Part shown: in pieces, positions 9,164 to 19,555 of the stretch
Numbering within the stretch: position 1 is the stretch's first letter
Layout of the letters: each line of letters starts with the position of its first letter
Translations under genes and position numbers: made by a program
From: Comamonas sp. SCN 67-35
GTDB taxonomy: Bacteria; Pseudomonadota; Gammaproteobacteria; Burkholderiales; Burkholderiaceae_C
NCBI GenBank assembly: GCA_001725255.1
Contig: MEFV01000019.1
Span: 1 to 57,127, forward strand
Length of the DNA: 57,127 nt
Direction: 5' to 3'
Notes under the pieces: model-generated
What the model was told of the DNA's origin: nothing
The model's input: only the letters and a program-made list of their open reading frames with translations
Database searches by the model: none

Positions 9164-10105
9164 TCAGGCGCGGGCCTTGCGCTGCGCATCGTAGGCATCG
9201 ACGATGCGCGCCACCAGCGGGTGGCGCACCACGTCGGCGCTGGTGAAATGCGTGACCGCGATGCCCGGCACGCGCCTGAGGATACGCTCCGCGTCCACCA
9301 GACCGCTCACCGCCCCCCTGGGCAGGTCGATCTGGCTCACGTCGCCGGTGACCACGCAGCGGCTGCCGAAGCCGATGCGCGTGAGAAACATCTTCATCTG
9401 CTCCGGCGTGGTGTTCTGCGCCTCGTCCAGGATGATGAAGGCGTTGTTCAGCGTTCTGCCGCGCATGAACGCTAGCGGCGCGATCTCCAGTTGCGCGCGC
9501 TCGAAGGCCTTTTGCACGCGGTCAAACCCCATCAGCTCATAGAGCGCGTCGTACAGCGGGCGCAGGTAGGGGTCGACCTTCTGCGTCAGGTCGCCCGGCA
9601 GGAAACCCAGGCGCTCGCCCGCCTCCACCGCCGGGCGCGTGAGGATGATGCGCTGCACGCCGCTCCTCTCCAGCGCATCGACCGCGCAAGCCACCGCCAG
9701 GTAGGTCTTGCCCGTGCCCGCCGGGCCGATGCCGAAGATGATGTCGTGGCTGGCGATGCTGCTCAGGTACACGCTCTGGTTGGGCGTGCGCGCCTTGACA
9801 TCGCCCCGGCGCGTGTTCAGATGCACGCCGCCCTCGTCGTCCTCGGCGAGCGACAGGCTGCTGGCCAGCACCAACTGCACCTGCTCAGGCTTGAGCGCAC
9901 GCGCGGCCATCTCGTAGAGCGCCTGCAGCACCTCCATCGCGCGCGTGGCCTGCGCCTTCGGGCCCTCCACCTTGAAGTGCTCCTGGCGGTGGGTGATCTT
10001 CACCTGCAGCGCCAGTTCGATACTCCGCAGATACTCATCCGCCGGACCGCACAGATGGGCCAGGCGGGTATTGTTCAGGGGTGTGAAGGTGTGGCGCAGG
10101 ATCAC
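9164..10105 (-). CDS. ybeZ: PhoH-like ATPase (YbeZ)
   Basis: PhoH-family P-loop ATPase/putative RNA helicase that partners YbeY in rRNA metabolism. Walker A is [12 protein letters not shown], Walker B is FIILDEAQN, and other conserved parts are [18 protein letters not shown] and [14 protein letters not shown] at 10105 ([20 protein letters not shown]) matches the family N-terminus; the frame stays open to a TTG at 10144 but that extension looks non-coding. It is divergent from ruvA, with 47 bp between the two starts. Confidence 0.92.
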   Translation of the reverse strand: MILRHTFTPLNNTRLAHLCGPADEYLRSIELALQVKITHRQEHFKVEGPKAQATRAMEVLQALYEMAARALKPEQVQLVLASSLSLAEDDEGGVHLNTRRGDVKARTPNQSVYLSSIASHDIIFGIGPAGTGKTYLAVACAVDALERSGVQRIILTRPAVEAGERLGFLPGDLTQKVDPYLRPLYDALYELMGFDRVQKAFERAQLEIAPLAFMRGRTLNNAFIILDEAQNTTPEQMKMFLTRIGFGSRCVVTGDVSQIDLPRGAVSGLVDAERILRRVPGIAVTHFTSADVVRHPLVARIVDAYDAQRKARA

Positions 10106-10152
10106 GCGGATAATTTCCCGAAGGCGCCGCGAGATTGCGGCCAAGGACGTGA

Positions 10153-10725
10153 ATGATAGGCAAACTGACCGGCACGCTGCTGGAGAAGAACCCGCCCGAG
10201 GTGCTGATCGACTGCCACGGCGTGGGTTACGAGGTGCTGGTGCCGATGAGCACCTTCTACAACCTGCCGGCCGTGGGCGAGCACGTGAGCCTGCTCACGC
10301 ACTTCATCGTGCGTGAGGATGCGCAACTGCTCTACGGCTTTGGCACGTCGGCGGAGCGCCAGACGTTTCGCGAGCTGATCAAGGTCAGCGGCGTGGGCCC
10401 GCGCACGGCGCTCGCCGTCCTCTCGGGCATGGGCGCGGCCGACCTGGCGCAGGCGGTGACGCTGCAGGAGGCCGCTCGCCTGGTGAAGGTGCCGGGCATA
10501 GGCAAGAAGACCGCCGAGCGGCTGCTGCTGGAGCTCAAGGGCAAACTGGGCGCGGACATGGGCGCGCGCGCGCAGCCGGGCAACGCGGCGCAGTCCGACA
10601 TCCTGCAGGCGCTGCTCGCGCTGGGCTACAACGACAAGGAAGCGGCCGCCGCGCTCAAGGCACTGCCGGGCGACGTTGGCGTGAGCGAGGGCATCAAGCG
10701 CGCGCTCAAGACACTGGCCAAATGA
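10153..10725 (+). CDS. ruvA: Holliday junction branch-migration protein RuvA
   Basis: Binds four-way DNA junctions as a tetramer and loads the RuvB motor. The 190-residue protein has the N-terminal OB fold ([28 protein letters not shown]), central helix-hairpin-helix motifs ([18 protein letters not shown] and [21 protein letters not shown]) and the C-terminal RuvB-binding domain ([20 protein letters not shown]). Full length. Its stop overlaps the ATG of the protease gene that separates it from ruvB. Confidence 0.97.
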   Translation: MIGKLTGTLLEKNPPEVLIDCHGVGYEVLVPMSTFYNLPAVGEHVSLLTHFIVREDAQLLYGFGTSAERQTFRELIKVSGVGPRTALAVLSGMGAADLAQAVTLQEAARLVKVPGIGKKTAERLLLELKGKLGADMGARAQPGNAAQSDILQALLALGYNDKEAAAALKALPGDVGVSEGIKRALKTLAK

Positions 10726-12230
10726 AAAGGAAAATCATGCATCACCATCTCACCCGGGCAGCCGCCCTGTGCCTGCTGCTCGCCCTCTCGGGGTGCGGCG
10801 GCGGCTCGGACAGCCCCGCTCCGGCTCCCACGCCTGCTCCCGCACCGGCACCTACACCAGCACCCGCGCCGCAGCCGCCTGCACCACCGGCGGCCGACCG
10901 GATCGAGCCGTTCGACCCGGCGGCGCTGTCCAAGGCAGGCGCACGGGAGTCCGTCCCCGCAATCACCTCCACGATCGTCCCCCTGGCGCCCGTCAGCGCA
11001 ACCATCACGCTATCCGCGCTGGCCACGGGCAAGTCCGCGGGCACGGCGCCCGCAGGCGCGCCACTGCAGATCGGCCAGGGGCGCACGGTGAACGACACCT
11101 CCACCACGGAGCAAACCACGGCGCTGCTGCGGTGGCAGCCGGGTGAAGACGGCAGCCAGGTGGCGGCCTTGCGTTTCGTGGCCACGGGCGCGCAGGGGCT
11201 GCGCCTGGGCGTGCGCGTGCAGGCGCTTCCGGCCGGGGCACGTCTTTATTTCCAGGGCTCACAAGGGCAGGCCCACGCCATCGATGCCGCGCAGTTGCGC
11301 GCCCTCATGCAGCGCAACCTCGATGGCGGCGCGAACACCTCCACCGCCAGCCTCTACTGGAGCCCCGAAGTCGCCGGAGAACAGGTCACGCTCGTGATCG
11401 AAATCCCCGCGCAGGCCGACGTCAACGCCGTGCGCCTGTCGGTGCCCCTGCTCTCGCACATCACGATCACACCGCAGCAGGCGTCGCAGCTGGCCAAGGC
11501 CGGTGCCGGCAGCTGCGAAATCGACGTGGCCTGCAGCGCCGACGCCCTCGAGCAGGGGCGATCGGTCGCGCGTCTGCGCTTCGTCAAGTCCGACGGCTAC
11601 ACCTACCAGTGCACCGGCACGCTGATGAACGACACGGCCAACAGCGGCACGCCCTATGTGCTGACGGCCCATCACTGCGTAGACGACCAGACCACCGCAT
11701 CGACCCTGACCACCGACTGGCTGCTGCGCGCCGCCACCTGCGGGAGCTCGAGCATCGATCCGGCCCACGCGCAGCGCACGGGCGGCGCCACGCTGCTCTA
11801 CACCAGCACGGCCGCGGACACCACGCTCGTGCGCCTGGCCGACAGCGTTCCGGCCGGGGTGGTGTACGCGGGCTCCTACTTCGGCCCCGACGCCGTTCCC
11901 GGCACCGCCATCTCCGATGTCCATCATCCCGAGGGCGACCTGCAGAAAATCAGCCTCGGCAAGCTGAGCGGCTACAGCATCTGCGCCAACAACCAGTGCC
12001 TCTCGGCGGATCGCAGCACGGGCACCTTCTATTCCGTTCAATGGCAGCAGGGCGTGGTGGAGCCGGGCAGCAGCGGTTCGGGGGCCTTCATGACCCTGGG
12101 CCAGCGCCACTACCTCATCGGCCAGCTTTATGGCGGCACCTCCAGCTGCACCAACCCCAATGGCCCCGACTTCTTTGCACGCTTCGACCTGACCTACGCC
12201 GACGCGCTGCATCAGTGGCTCAAACCCTGA
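10722..12230 (+). CDS. Secreted trypsin-like serine protease, predicted lipoprotein
   Basis: 502-residue exported protein. A signal peptide ends in the lipobox LALSGC (Cys25), followed by a Pro/Ala-rich linker at about 30-58 of (A/T)PAP-type repeats, then a beta-rich region and a chymotrypsin-fold protease domain like lysyl endopeptidases. Catalytic candidates are His in [11 protein letters not shown] (about 317), Asp in [10 protein letters not shown] and Ser451 in [10 protein letters not shown]. Several Cys suggest disulfides. The ATG at 10722 overlaps the ruvA stop; an ATG at 10737 with AAGGAA just upstream may be the true start. Cleavage specificity cannot be read. Its place between ruvA and ruvB is unusual and has no obvious functional logic. 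Confidence 0.88.
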   Translation: MKRKIMHHHLTRAAALCLLLALSGCGGGSDSPAPAPTPAPAPAPTPAPAPQPPAPPAADRIEPFDPAALSKAGARESVPAITSTIVPLAPVSATITLSALATGKSAGTAPAGAPLQIGQGRTVNDTSTTEQTTALLRWQPGEDGSQVAALRFVATGAQGLRLGVRVQALPAGARLYFQGSQGQAHAIDAAQLRALMQRNLDGGANTSTASLYWSPEVAGEQVTLVIEIPAQADVNAVRLSVPLLSHITITPQQASQLAKAGAGSCEIDVACSADALEQGRSVARLRFVKSDGYTYQCTGTLMNDTANSGTPYVLTAHHCVDDQTTASTLTTDWLLRAATCGSSSIDPAHAQRTGGATLLYTSTAADTTLVRLADSVPAGVVYAGSYFGPDAVPGTAISDVHHPEGDLQKISLGKLSGYSICANNQCLSADRSTGTFYSVQWQQGVVEPGSSGSGAFMTLGQRHYLIGQLYGGTSSCTNPNGPDFFARFDLTYADALHQWLKP

Positions 12231-12256
12231 AGCCCTTGCAGGAGAATGCCCCTGAC

Positions 12257-13324
<1,068 letters not shown>

Positions 13325-13465
13325 GCCTGGCCGGGGCGCGGCCATCGGCACAGGCGCATCATGGAAATTGGCGGTACAGACGATGTTTCTGCTAGCATCT
13401 TTTCTCTCACACCCTCGCGTCGCGCGCGATCGCGTGAACCCCGATAAACATCTCAAGGAGACAGC

Positions 13466-14449
13466 ATGAAACGGATATCGCGCACCCTCACGGCCATGGC
13501 CTGTGTCATCGGATGGAGCTGGAGCGCGGCTACTGCCGCGCCGGTGCAGGTCAACATCGGCATCGTCACCGCGCCGTCTTTCGTGCACACGCTGTCGGCC
13601 GAAAAATTCAAGGAAGTGCTGGACAAAGAGCTGCCCGGCAAATACGAGGTCGTCATCCACCACTCCGGCGCGCTCGGCAGCGAAACGCAGGTGCTGCAGC
13701 AATTGCAACTGGGCACGGTGCAGATGTGCGTGTGCACCACGGGGCCGGTCGAATCCTTCGTGCCCGAGGTCAAGGCCATCGAGATGCCCTTCCTCTTCAG
13801 CTCCTATGAACAGACGGACAAGGTGCTGGACGGCCCGATCGGCAAGGACCTGCTCAAGCGCTTCGAGAAGGCCAACCTCGTGGGCATGCACTTCGAGGAC
13901 AACGGCTTTCGCAACCTGACCAACTCCAAGCGCCCGGTCAAGGAGCCCGAGGACGTCAAGGGCATGAAGATCCGCACGATGGAGTCGCCCACGCACCTGG
14001 CGATCTGGCGCGGCATCGGCGCCAACCCCACGCCCATGGCCTGGCCCATCACCACGCAGCTGCAGCAGGGGGTGCTCGACGGGCAGGAAAACCCGATCTC
14101 CGTGATCGCCGCCGCCAAGCTCAATGAGGTGGGGCAGAAGTACCTGACGCTCACGCGCCACGTGTATTCGGCGCTCGTCATCGTGGGCAGCAAGCCCTTC
14201 TTCGACAAGCTCCCGGCGGCCGACCAGAAGGCCTTCATGGACGCCGCCGCGCAGGCCTCGGCTTTCGGGCGCGCGCATGTGCGCAACAACGAGGCCAAGG
14301 AACTCGCGGCGCTGGAGGCCGCGGGCGTGCAGGTGGTGACCAACCCCGATCTCGCCGCCTTCCGCGCCAAGACCGAGCCGGTCTATGCCTCGCTCACGGG
14401 CGACACCAAGAAGATCGTCGACGAGATCCGCAAGAGCGAGAAGCAGTAA
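13466..14449 (+). CDS. dctP: TRAP transporter substrate-binding protein DctP-type
   Basis: Periplasmic receptor of a tripartite ATP-independent periplasmic transporter, 327 residues, with a Sec signal (MKRISRTLTAMACVIGWSWSAATAA). The family's ligand-binding Arg lies in MKIRTMESPTHLAIW, and PMAWPITTQLQQGVLDGQENP is the conserved second signature. Substrates of this class are usually C4-dicarboxylates or other organic acids; the specific one is unknown. AAGGAGA stands just before ATG 13466. It heads the dctPQM operon; a stable hairpin at 14471-14493 separates it from dctQ. Confidence 0.93.
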   Translation: MKRISRTLTAMACVIGWSWSAATAAPVQVNIGIVTAPSFVHTLSAEKFKEVLDKELPGKYEVVIHHSGALGSETQVLQQLQLGTVQMCVCTTGPVESFVPEVKAIEMPFLFSSYEQTDKVLDGPIGKDLLKRFEKANLVGMHFEDNGFRNLTNSKRPVKEPEDVKGMKIRTMESPTHLAIWRGIGANPTPMAWPITTQLQQGVLDGQENPISVIAAAKLNEVGQKYLTLTRHVYSALVIVGSKPFFDKLPAADQKAFMDAAAQASAFGRAHVRNNEAKELAALEAAGVQVVTNPDLAAFRAKTEPVYASLTGDTKKIVDEIRKSEKQ

Positions 14450-14470
14450 TCCGCACCCAACGATGGCTGC

Positions 14471-14493
14471 GCGGGCGCCCTCCTGGCGCCCGC
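14471..14493 (+). other. Intercistronic hairpin between dctP and dctQ
   Basis: Perfect inverted repeat GCGGGCGCC (14471-14479) and GGCGCCCGC (14485-14493) with a 5-nt loop and no following T run. Such hairpins after a binding-protein gene commonly stabilise its mRNA or attenuate the membrane-protein genes, so that the receptor is made in excess. Confidence 0.55.
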
Positions 14494-14518
14494 CGCGGTT
14501 GAACAACTTCACCGTCTC

Positions 14519-15007
14519 ATGAAACTGCACCAGTTGCTGGGCGCCCTCAGCGAGGGCGTCAACCGCGCGGTTGAGTGGCTGCTGCTGGTCATCGGCGTGG
14601 CGTTCTCGCTCATCCTCTTTGCCCAGGTGGTGGCGCGCTATGGCGGCCATTCGCTGAGCTGGTCGGAAGAGGTGGGGCGCTACCTGCTGGTGGCCACGAG
14701 CTTCCTCGGGGCCACCGTGGCCTACAAGCGCGCCGAGTTCATCGGCCTGGCGGGCCTGGGCGCCAAATTCGGCCCCGCCATCGAGCACGGCATCGTGCGC
14801 CTGCTGCAGTGGCTCACGCTCGCGTGCTTCGGCCTCATCACCTGGTACGGCACGGGCTACACGTTCAATGCCTGGGAGCAGACCTCCTCGGCGGTGCAGA
14901 TGCCCATGTCGCTGCCGATCTCGGTGCTGCCGATTTCCGCGGCCATCTTTTTGCTGCACGTGCTGGTGGACCTGACCGGCCCCGTCAAGAGCGGCGGCGC
15001 CTCATGA
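14519..15007 (+). CDS. dctQ: TRAP transporter small permease DctQ-type
   Basis: Small membrane subunit, 162 residues with four hydrophobic helices, that pairs with the large DctM subunit. The family signature SLSWSEEVGRYLLVATSFLGA is present. Its TGA overlaps the ATG of dctM (ATGA), so the two are translationally coupled. Confidence 0.92.
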   Translation: MKLHQLLGALSEGVNRAVEWLLLVIGVAFSLILFAQVVARYGGHSLSWSEEVGRYLLVATSFLGATVAYKRAEFIGLAGLGAKFGPAIEHGIVRLLQWLTLACFGLITWYGTGYTFNAWEQTSSAVQMPMSLPISVLPISAAIFLLHVLVDLTGPVKSGGAS

Positions 15008-16308
15008 TCATCGTCCTGCTCTTCGGGCTGATGTTCCTGCTGCTGGCGCTGGGCCTGCCGGTGGCGCTCGCCATCGGGCTGCCGGCCATCGGTCTCATCG
15101 TCACGCCCGGCGTCTTTCCCGACACCGTGACACTGGCGGCGCTCGGGCAGACCGTGGTGCAGCAGCTGTTTTCCGGCGTCGATTCGTTCGATCTGCTGGC
15201 GGTGCCGCTGTTCATGATCGCCGGCTCCATCATGGAGGTGGGCGGCATCTCGCGCCGCCTCATCGACTTCTGCAACAGCCTCGTGGGCTGGGCGCCCGGC
15301 GGGCTGGCGGCCGCAGCCATCGGCGCGTCCATCATCATCGCCGGCATCTCGGGCTCGGCGGCGGCCGACACCGCCGCGATCGGCGCCGTGGTGATCCCGA
15401 CCATGATCCGCCAGGGCTACCCGCCGGCCTTCGCCGCGGCCGTCGTCGCGGCGGGCGGGGCCATAGGCATCATCATCCCGCCCTCGATCCCGATGATTCT
15501 CTTCGGGTTCATGACCAACATCTCCACCTCGCAGCTGTTCGCGGGCGGCATTCTGGTGGGCGCGCTGCTGGGCCTGTCGTTCATGGCGGTGGCGATCTTC
15601 ATTTCGTGGCGCAAGGGCTATGGCGAGCGCCTGCCCTTCACCTGGAAGCAGGTGGGCGCCACCGGGCGCGCGGCGCTGTGGTCCATGGGCGCGCCGGTGA
15701 TCGTGCTCGGCGGCATCCTGGGCGGCATCGTCACGGTGACGGAAGGTGCGGCGCTGGCGGTGTTCTACGCGCTGCTGGTGGGCACGGTGATCAACAAGGA
15801 GCTGAAGTGGGGCGAGCTGCCGCAGCTCATCATCCGCTCACAGGTCACCGCGGGCGGCATCCTCTTCATCATCGCCATGGCCAAGGTCTTCGGCTGGCTG
15901 CTGGCGATGCAGCAAAGCGCGCAGTTGCTCAACACCTTCGTCAACTCGCTGGCGCTGCCACCCGTGGGCCTGCTGCTGCTGGTGATGCTGCTGCTGCTCG
16001 TCATCGGCTGCGTGATGGAGACCACCGCCGCGCTGCTGCTGGTGGTGCCGGTGCTGGCGCTGCTCACGCCGCAGATGGCGGTCGATCCGGTGCACTTCGG
16101 CGTCCTCGTGGTGGTGAACCTGGCGATCGGCATGCTCACGCCACCGGTGGGGATCTGCCTGTTCGTCAGTTGCGGCATCGCGCAGGTGAGCCTGGGGCGT
16201 GTTTCGCGCGCCATCGCGCCGCTCGTGCTGGTCTCTCTGGTCGATCTGCTGATCGCGGCGCTCTGGTCGCCGCTCATCATGTGGCTGCCGACGCTGCTCT
16301 ACCGCTGA
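15004..16308 (+). CDS. dctM: TRAP transporter large permease DctM-type
   Basis: Ion-driven carrier subunit of the TRAP transporter in the inner membrane, 434 residues and about 12-13 helices. Conserved parts include MFLLLALGLPVALAIGLP at the N-terminus, GISGSAAADTAAIG and IGIIIPPSIPMI, and in the second half LTPPVGICLFV. The ATG at 15004 overlaps the dctQ stop. No regulator gene is adjacent to show how the operon is induced. Confidence 0.94.
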   Translation: MIIVLLFGLMFLLLALGLPVALAIGLPAIGLIVTPGVFPDTVTLAALGQTVVQQLFSGVDSFDLLAVPLFMIAGSIMEVGGISRRLIDFCNSLVGWAPGGLAAAAIGASIIIAGISGSAAADTAAIGAVVIPTMIRQGYPPAFAAAVVAAGGAIGIIIPPSIPMILFGFMTNISTSQLFAGGILVGALLGLSFMAVAIFISWRKGYGERLPFTWKQVGATGRAALWSMGAPVIVLGGILGGIVTVTEGAALAVFYALLVGTVINKELKWGELPQLIIRSQVTAGGILFIIAMAKVFGWLLAMQQSAQLLNTFVNSLALPPVGLLLLVMLLLLVIGCVMETTAALLLVVPVLALLTPQMAVDPVHFGVLVVVNLAIGMLTPPVGICLFVSCGIAQVSLGRVSRAIAPLVLVSLVDLLIAALWSPLIMWLPTLLYR

Positions 16309-16362
16309 CGACAACGCGTCAGCTCGCCACGCACGGGCTGCGTGACGGCCGCGCCCCATCCC

Positions 16363-17229
16363 TCAGCGGCGCGGCCCGCGCATGGACCGCAGCATGCCCA
16401 TGACGATCAGCGCCTGCGCCAGGTAGTACGTGGCCAGAACCCAGAGCGATGCCCAGGGCAGGGGCTGCACGAAACGGTTGGTGGCGAGCAGCGAATCGCT
16501 GAGCATGAAGCAGCTCGCGCCCAGCGCCACGCACAGCGCGGATCGGCTTGCGAGCTGGCGCCAGCGCGCCCACGCCTGCGCCGCCATCAGCGCGATGGCG
16601 AGCACATAGACCGCCACCGGCACGCGCAGCTCGGCGGGCAGGCCGCCCTGCCACAGAAAGGCGTACATCCCCAGCCCCAGCAGCACGGTGGCCGCCAGCG
16701 CCAGCCGGTGCGCCAGCCAGGGCACGCCCACGTGAAAGAGCGCGATGTAGCACAGGTGCGCCACAAGAAAGCTGACCAGCCCGGGAATGAACAGCCCCTG
16801 CGCCATCAGGAACACGTCGCCCGCCAGCGAGCCCAGCAGCGCGCCGAGGAGCCAGCGCTCCGATGAATTCAAACGAAAAGTGCCTCCAGCGCTTGGCTGG
16901 CAAGCGTCAGCCACTACAGCCGCAATAGCAAAAACCATGGCTGCGGGCTTGGCGATGACGTGCCAGTGGAAAAGCCCGAGCGCACTCGTGGCCGTCGCCA
17001 GCGCCCCGGCCTCGATCATCAAGGCTTCCCAGGCGGAGATTTTTCCGCGCCACGTTGCGATCAAGGCTCCCAGAAAAATGAGAAGAGTGATGCCCCAGAT
17101 CCACCGGGCTGGCATGGGCACCTCGGCGCTGGCTGCGAGCAACCAGACCAGCCCGGCAAGCCATGCGAGAAGCTGCACGCCCCACCCCCACGAGCGGAAC
17201 CTGGACACGGCGCGAAACGAATCAGGCAT
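16363..17229 (-). CDS. YhhN-family membrane protein carrying an in-frame repeat insertion
   Basis: 288-residue polytopic membrane protein with about eight helices. The helical pattern, GSLAGDVFLMAQGLFIPGLVSFLVAHLCY and the C-terminal SDSLLATNRF motif match the YhhN/TMEM86 (lysoplasmalogenase-like) family. ATG at 17229 (MPDSFRAV) is chosen because the frame upstream is only a shadow of the oxidase gene on the other strand. Residues about 104-122 (VVADACQPSAGGTFRLNS) are encoded by a copy of the dispersed repeat (16865-16920), read in frame with no stop, between two helices; they are probably a loop insertion not found in other family members. Whether the protein is still active is unknown. Confidence 0.82.
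   Translation of the reverse strand: MPDSFRAVSRFRSWGWGVQLLAWLAGLVWLLAASAEVPMPARWIWGITLLIFLGALIATWRGKISAWEALMIEAGALATATSALGLFHWHVIAKPAAMVFAIAAVVADACQPSAGGTFRLNSSERWLLGALLGSLAGDVFLMAQGLFIPGLVSFLVAHLCYIALFHVGVPWLAHRLALAATVLLGLGMYAFLWQGGLPAELRVPVAVYVLAIALMAAQAWARWRQLASRSALCVALGASCFMLSDSLLATNRFVQPLPWASLWVLATYYLAQALIVMGMLRSMRGPRR
16865..16920 (-). repeat. Dispersed repeat, copy C, inside a coding region
   Basis: Read on the minus strand: GCTGTAGTGGCTGACGCTTG, a short spacer, then CAAGCGCTGGAGGCACTTTT and CGTTTGAATTC. It matches the AAGCGCT and GGC(C/A)xxTTT...TTTGAA blocks of the other copies and lies wholly inside the YhhN-family gene without breaking its frame. Confidence 0.72.
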
Positions 17230-17307
17230 GAGCCATCCTGCGGGTACATGTCGACGAAGAGGCGCCGATTGTGTCCTGCCCGCCCGCTCTTGCGCTAGAG
17301 TGTGCGC

Positions 17308-18795
17308 ATGCAATCCGAACCCACCTTGGCGCAGCGCGCCGCACGGCAGGCAGAAGTCGTGCAGGCCCTGTCCGGCTGCGTGCCCACCCACGCCCTGCTC
17401 TGGAACCGGGAAGACACCACGCCCTACGAGTGCGACGGCCTCACGGCCTACCGGCAGCGCCCGCTCGTCGTCTGTCTGCCCGAGGACGAAGCCCAGGTGC
17501 AGGCCGTGCTCAAGACCTGCCACCGCCTCGCGGTGCCGGTGGTCGCGCGCGGCGCGGGCACAGGCCTCTCGGGCGGGGCGCTGCCGCACGCTCTGGGCGT
17601 GACGCTGTCGCTGGCCAAGTTCAACCGCATCGTGCGCATCGACCCGCTGGCGCGCACCGCCCGCGTGCAGTGCGGCGTGCGCAACCTGGCGATCAGCGAA
17701 GCCGCCGCCGCGCACGGCCTGTACTACGCGCCCGACCCCAGCAGCCAGATCGCCTGCAGCATCGGCGGCAACATCGCGGAGAACTCGGGCGGCGTGCATT
17801 GCCTGAAATACGGCCTGACGCTGCACAACGTCCTGCGCGTGCGCGGCTACACGGTGGAGGGCGAGCCGGTCGAGTTCGGCTCCGAAGCGCTGGACACGCC
17901 AGGCTACGACCTGCTGGCCGCCGTGATCGGCAGCGAGGGCATGCTCGCCGTCACGCTCGAAGCCACGGTGCGCCTCATCCCCAAGCCGCAGCTGGCGCGC
18001 TGCATCATGGCGAGCTTCTCCGACGTGCGCCATGCGGGCGAGGCCGTCGCCGCCGTGATCGCCGCCGGCATCATCCCGGCGGGTCTGGAGATGATGGACG
18101 GCCCCATGACGCGCGCCGTCGAAGACTTCGTGCACGCGGGCTACGACCTGAGCGCCGCCGCCATTTTGCTGTGCGAGAGCGACGGCACGCCCGAGGAAGT
18201 GGAGGAAGACATCGCCCGCATGAGCCAGGTGCTGCAAGCGGCCGGCGCCACCGCGATCGCTGTGAGCCAGAGCGAACAGGAGCGCCTGCGCTTCTGGAGC
18301 GGGCGCAAGAACGCCTTCCCCGCGAGCGGGCGCATCAGCCCCGACTACATGTGCATGGATTCGACCATCCCGAGGAAGCGCCTGGCGGACATCCTGCTCG
18401 CGATTGCAGAGATGGAAAAGAAGTACCGCCTGCGCTGCTGCAACGTCTTTCACGCGGGCGACGGCAACCTGCACCCGCTGATCCTGTTCGATGCCAACGA
18501 CCCCGACGAACTGCACCGCGCCGAACTCTTCGGCGCCGACATCCTGGAGACCAGCGTGGCCATGGGCGGCACGGTGACCGGCGAGCATGGCGTGGGCGTG
18601 GAAAAGCTCAACTCCATGTGCGTGCAGTTTTCCAAGGAGGAAAACGGGCAGATGATGGCGCTCAAGCACGCGTTTGATCCGAGCGGCCTGCTCAACCCCG
18701 GCAAGGTCATTCCCACGCTGCAGCGCTGCGCCGAGTACGGCAAGATGCTGGTGCGCGGCGGGCGCCTCGCGCACCCCGATTTGCCGCGTTTCTGA
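17308..18795 (+). CDS. FAD-linked oxidase, GlcD-like (D-lactate/glycolate dehydrogenase family)
   Basis: 495-residue flavoprotein of the FAD_binding_4/FAD-oxidase_C family that oxidises 2-hydroxy acids. PCMH-type FAD-binding signatures are ARGAGTGLSGGALP and SSQIACSIGGNIAENSGG, plus IGSEGMLAVTLEA. The C-terminal cap has the HAGDGNLHPLI motif and GEHGVGVEKL. It fits GlcD, but glcE and glcF are not next to it, so it may act as a single-subunit D-lactate or D-2-hydroxyacid dehydrogenase. ATG 17308 is preferred; a GTG lies two codons upstream. It is divergent from the YhhN gene, and repeat copy D begins at its stop codon. Confidence 0.9.
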   Translation: MQSEPTLAQRAARQAEVVQALSGCVPTHALLWNREDTTPYECDGLTAYRQRPLVVCLPEDEAQVQAVLKTCHRLAVPVVARGAGTGLSGGALPHALGVTLSLAKFNRIVRIDPLARTARVQCGVRNLAISEAAAAHGLYYAPDPSSQIACSIGGNIAENSGGVHCLKYGLTLHNVLRVRGYTVEGEPVEFGSEALDTPGYDLLAAVIGSEGMLAVTLEATVRLIPKPQLARCIMASFSDVRHAGEAVAAVIAAGIIPAGLEMMDGPMTRAVEDFVHAGYDLSAAAILLCESDGTPEEVEEDIARMSQVLQAAGATAIAVSQSEQERLRFWSGRKNAFPASGRISPDYMCMDSTIPRKRLADILLAIAEMEKKYRLRCCNVFHAGDGNLHPLILFDANDPDELHRAELFGADILETSVAMGGTVTGEHGVGVEKLNSMCVQFSKEENGQMMALKHAFDPSGLLNPGKVIPTLQRCAEYGKMLVRGGRLAHPDLPRF

Positions 18796-18847
18796 ATTTC
18801 AATCAAAAGTGGCTGTAGCGCTTTTCCAGCAAGCGTGAGTAGCTATC
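18794..18847 (-). repeat. Dispersed repeat, copy D
   Basis: Read on the minus strand: GATAGCTACTCACGCTTGCT, then GGAAAAGCGCTACAGCCAC and TTTTGATTGAAATTC. It overlaps the oxidase TGA by two bases and fills the convergent gap before phaM. In copy A too, the TTTGAA end of the element abuts the stop codon of a gene. Confidence 0.75.
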
Positions 18848-18862
18848 GCGGAAGGAGCGAAC

Positions 18863-19516
18863 TCACTCGCCGCGCTTCGTCTTGCGCGCGGGTGCCTTCC
18901 TGGCAGGCGCCTTCTTGCGGGCCGCCGGCTGGGCGGCCCCGCCACCCGCGGCCTTGGGCACGAAGGATGACGCCATCTCGCCCGCCGCCTTGAGTGCGCC
19001 GCTGGTCATCTCGCGCGTCGCCTTGAGCGCCTCCTCCTGCGCGCTCGCATCGCCCATGGCCTTGCTCGCGATCTGCTGAAACTGCTGGGTGAGCGCGCCC
19101 CACCACTGCAGCGGATCGGCCACGGGCGCGGCGGGCGCCTCGCGCGGCTTGTCCTTCGCGGCATCGCCCGTCGCCTGCGCCTTTTCCGTCTTCGGCTCCG
19201 GCGGGGCCTGGAACGCGCCGCTGGCCATGTCCTTCATCGCCACATTCATGCCCTGCAGCGTGGCCAGCGTCATGCGCTGCACCTCTAGCGCCTGCACCGT
19301 GGCCGTGAGCGCGCGTGCGTTCTGCTCCAGCCAGAACTGCACCGTCTTGAGCTCGCGAATGCGCTGGTCGATTTCTTCCACGCTCATCGTCGGCGCCACC
19401 CAGCTGGCGAGAGGCGGCATCGTCGGCGTGCCCGCCGCCGCGCCCTCGGAGAGCTTTTGCAGAAAGTCGAAACCGGGCACGAAGCGCCCGAAACCGAAGG
19501 GAGATGTGTCGCTCAT
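18863..19516 (-). CDS. phaM: PhaM-like polyhydroxyalkanoate granule-associated protein
   Basis: 217 residues. The N-terminal MSDTSPFGFGRFVPGFDFLQKL and the coiled-coil-like stretch SVEEIDQRIRELKTVQFWLEQNARAL resemble PhaM of Ralstonia/Cupriavidus, which activates PHB synthase and ties granules to the nucleoid. An Ala/Pro/Lys-rich middle and a C-terminal tail of KK/RK-AP repeats (last ~25 residues, very basic) fit non-specific DNA binding as in PhaM. PHA synthase genes are not in the window. A generic phasin-like protein is the alternative. Confidence 0.78.
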   Translation of the reverse strand: MSDTSPFGFGRFVPGFDFLQKLSEGAAAGTPTMPPLASWVAPTMSVEEIDQRIRELKTVQFWLEQNARALTATVQALEVQRMTLATLQGMNVAMKDMASGAFQAPPEPKTEKAQATGDAAKDKPREAPAAPVADPLQWWGALTQQFQQIASKAMGDASAQEEALKATREMTSGALKAAGEMASSFVPKAAGGGAAQPAARKKAPARKAPARKTKRGE

Positions 19517-19555
19517 GCTCGCTCCTTGAATGCGAAGGCCGGGAGAGGCGCCAGC

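Noticed and set aside
16363..18774. 803-codon minus-strand open frame
   Set aside because: Only its last 288 codons (from ATG 17229) are a real gene; the rest is antisense to the GlcD-like oxidase.
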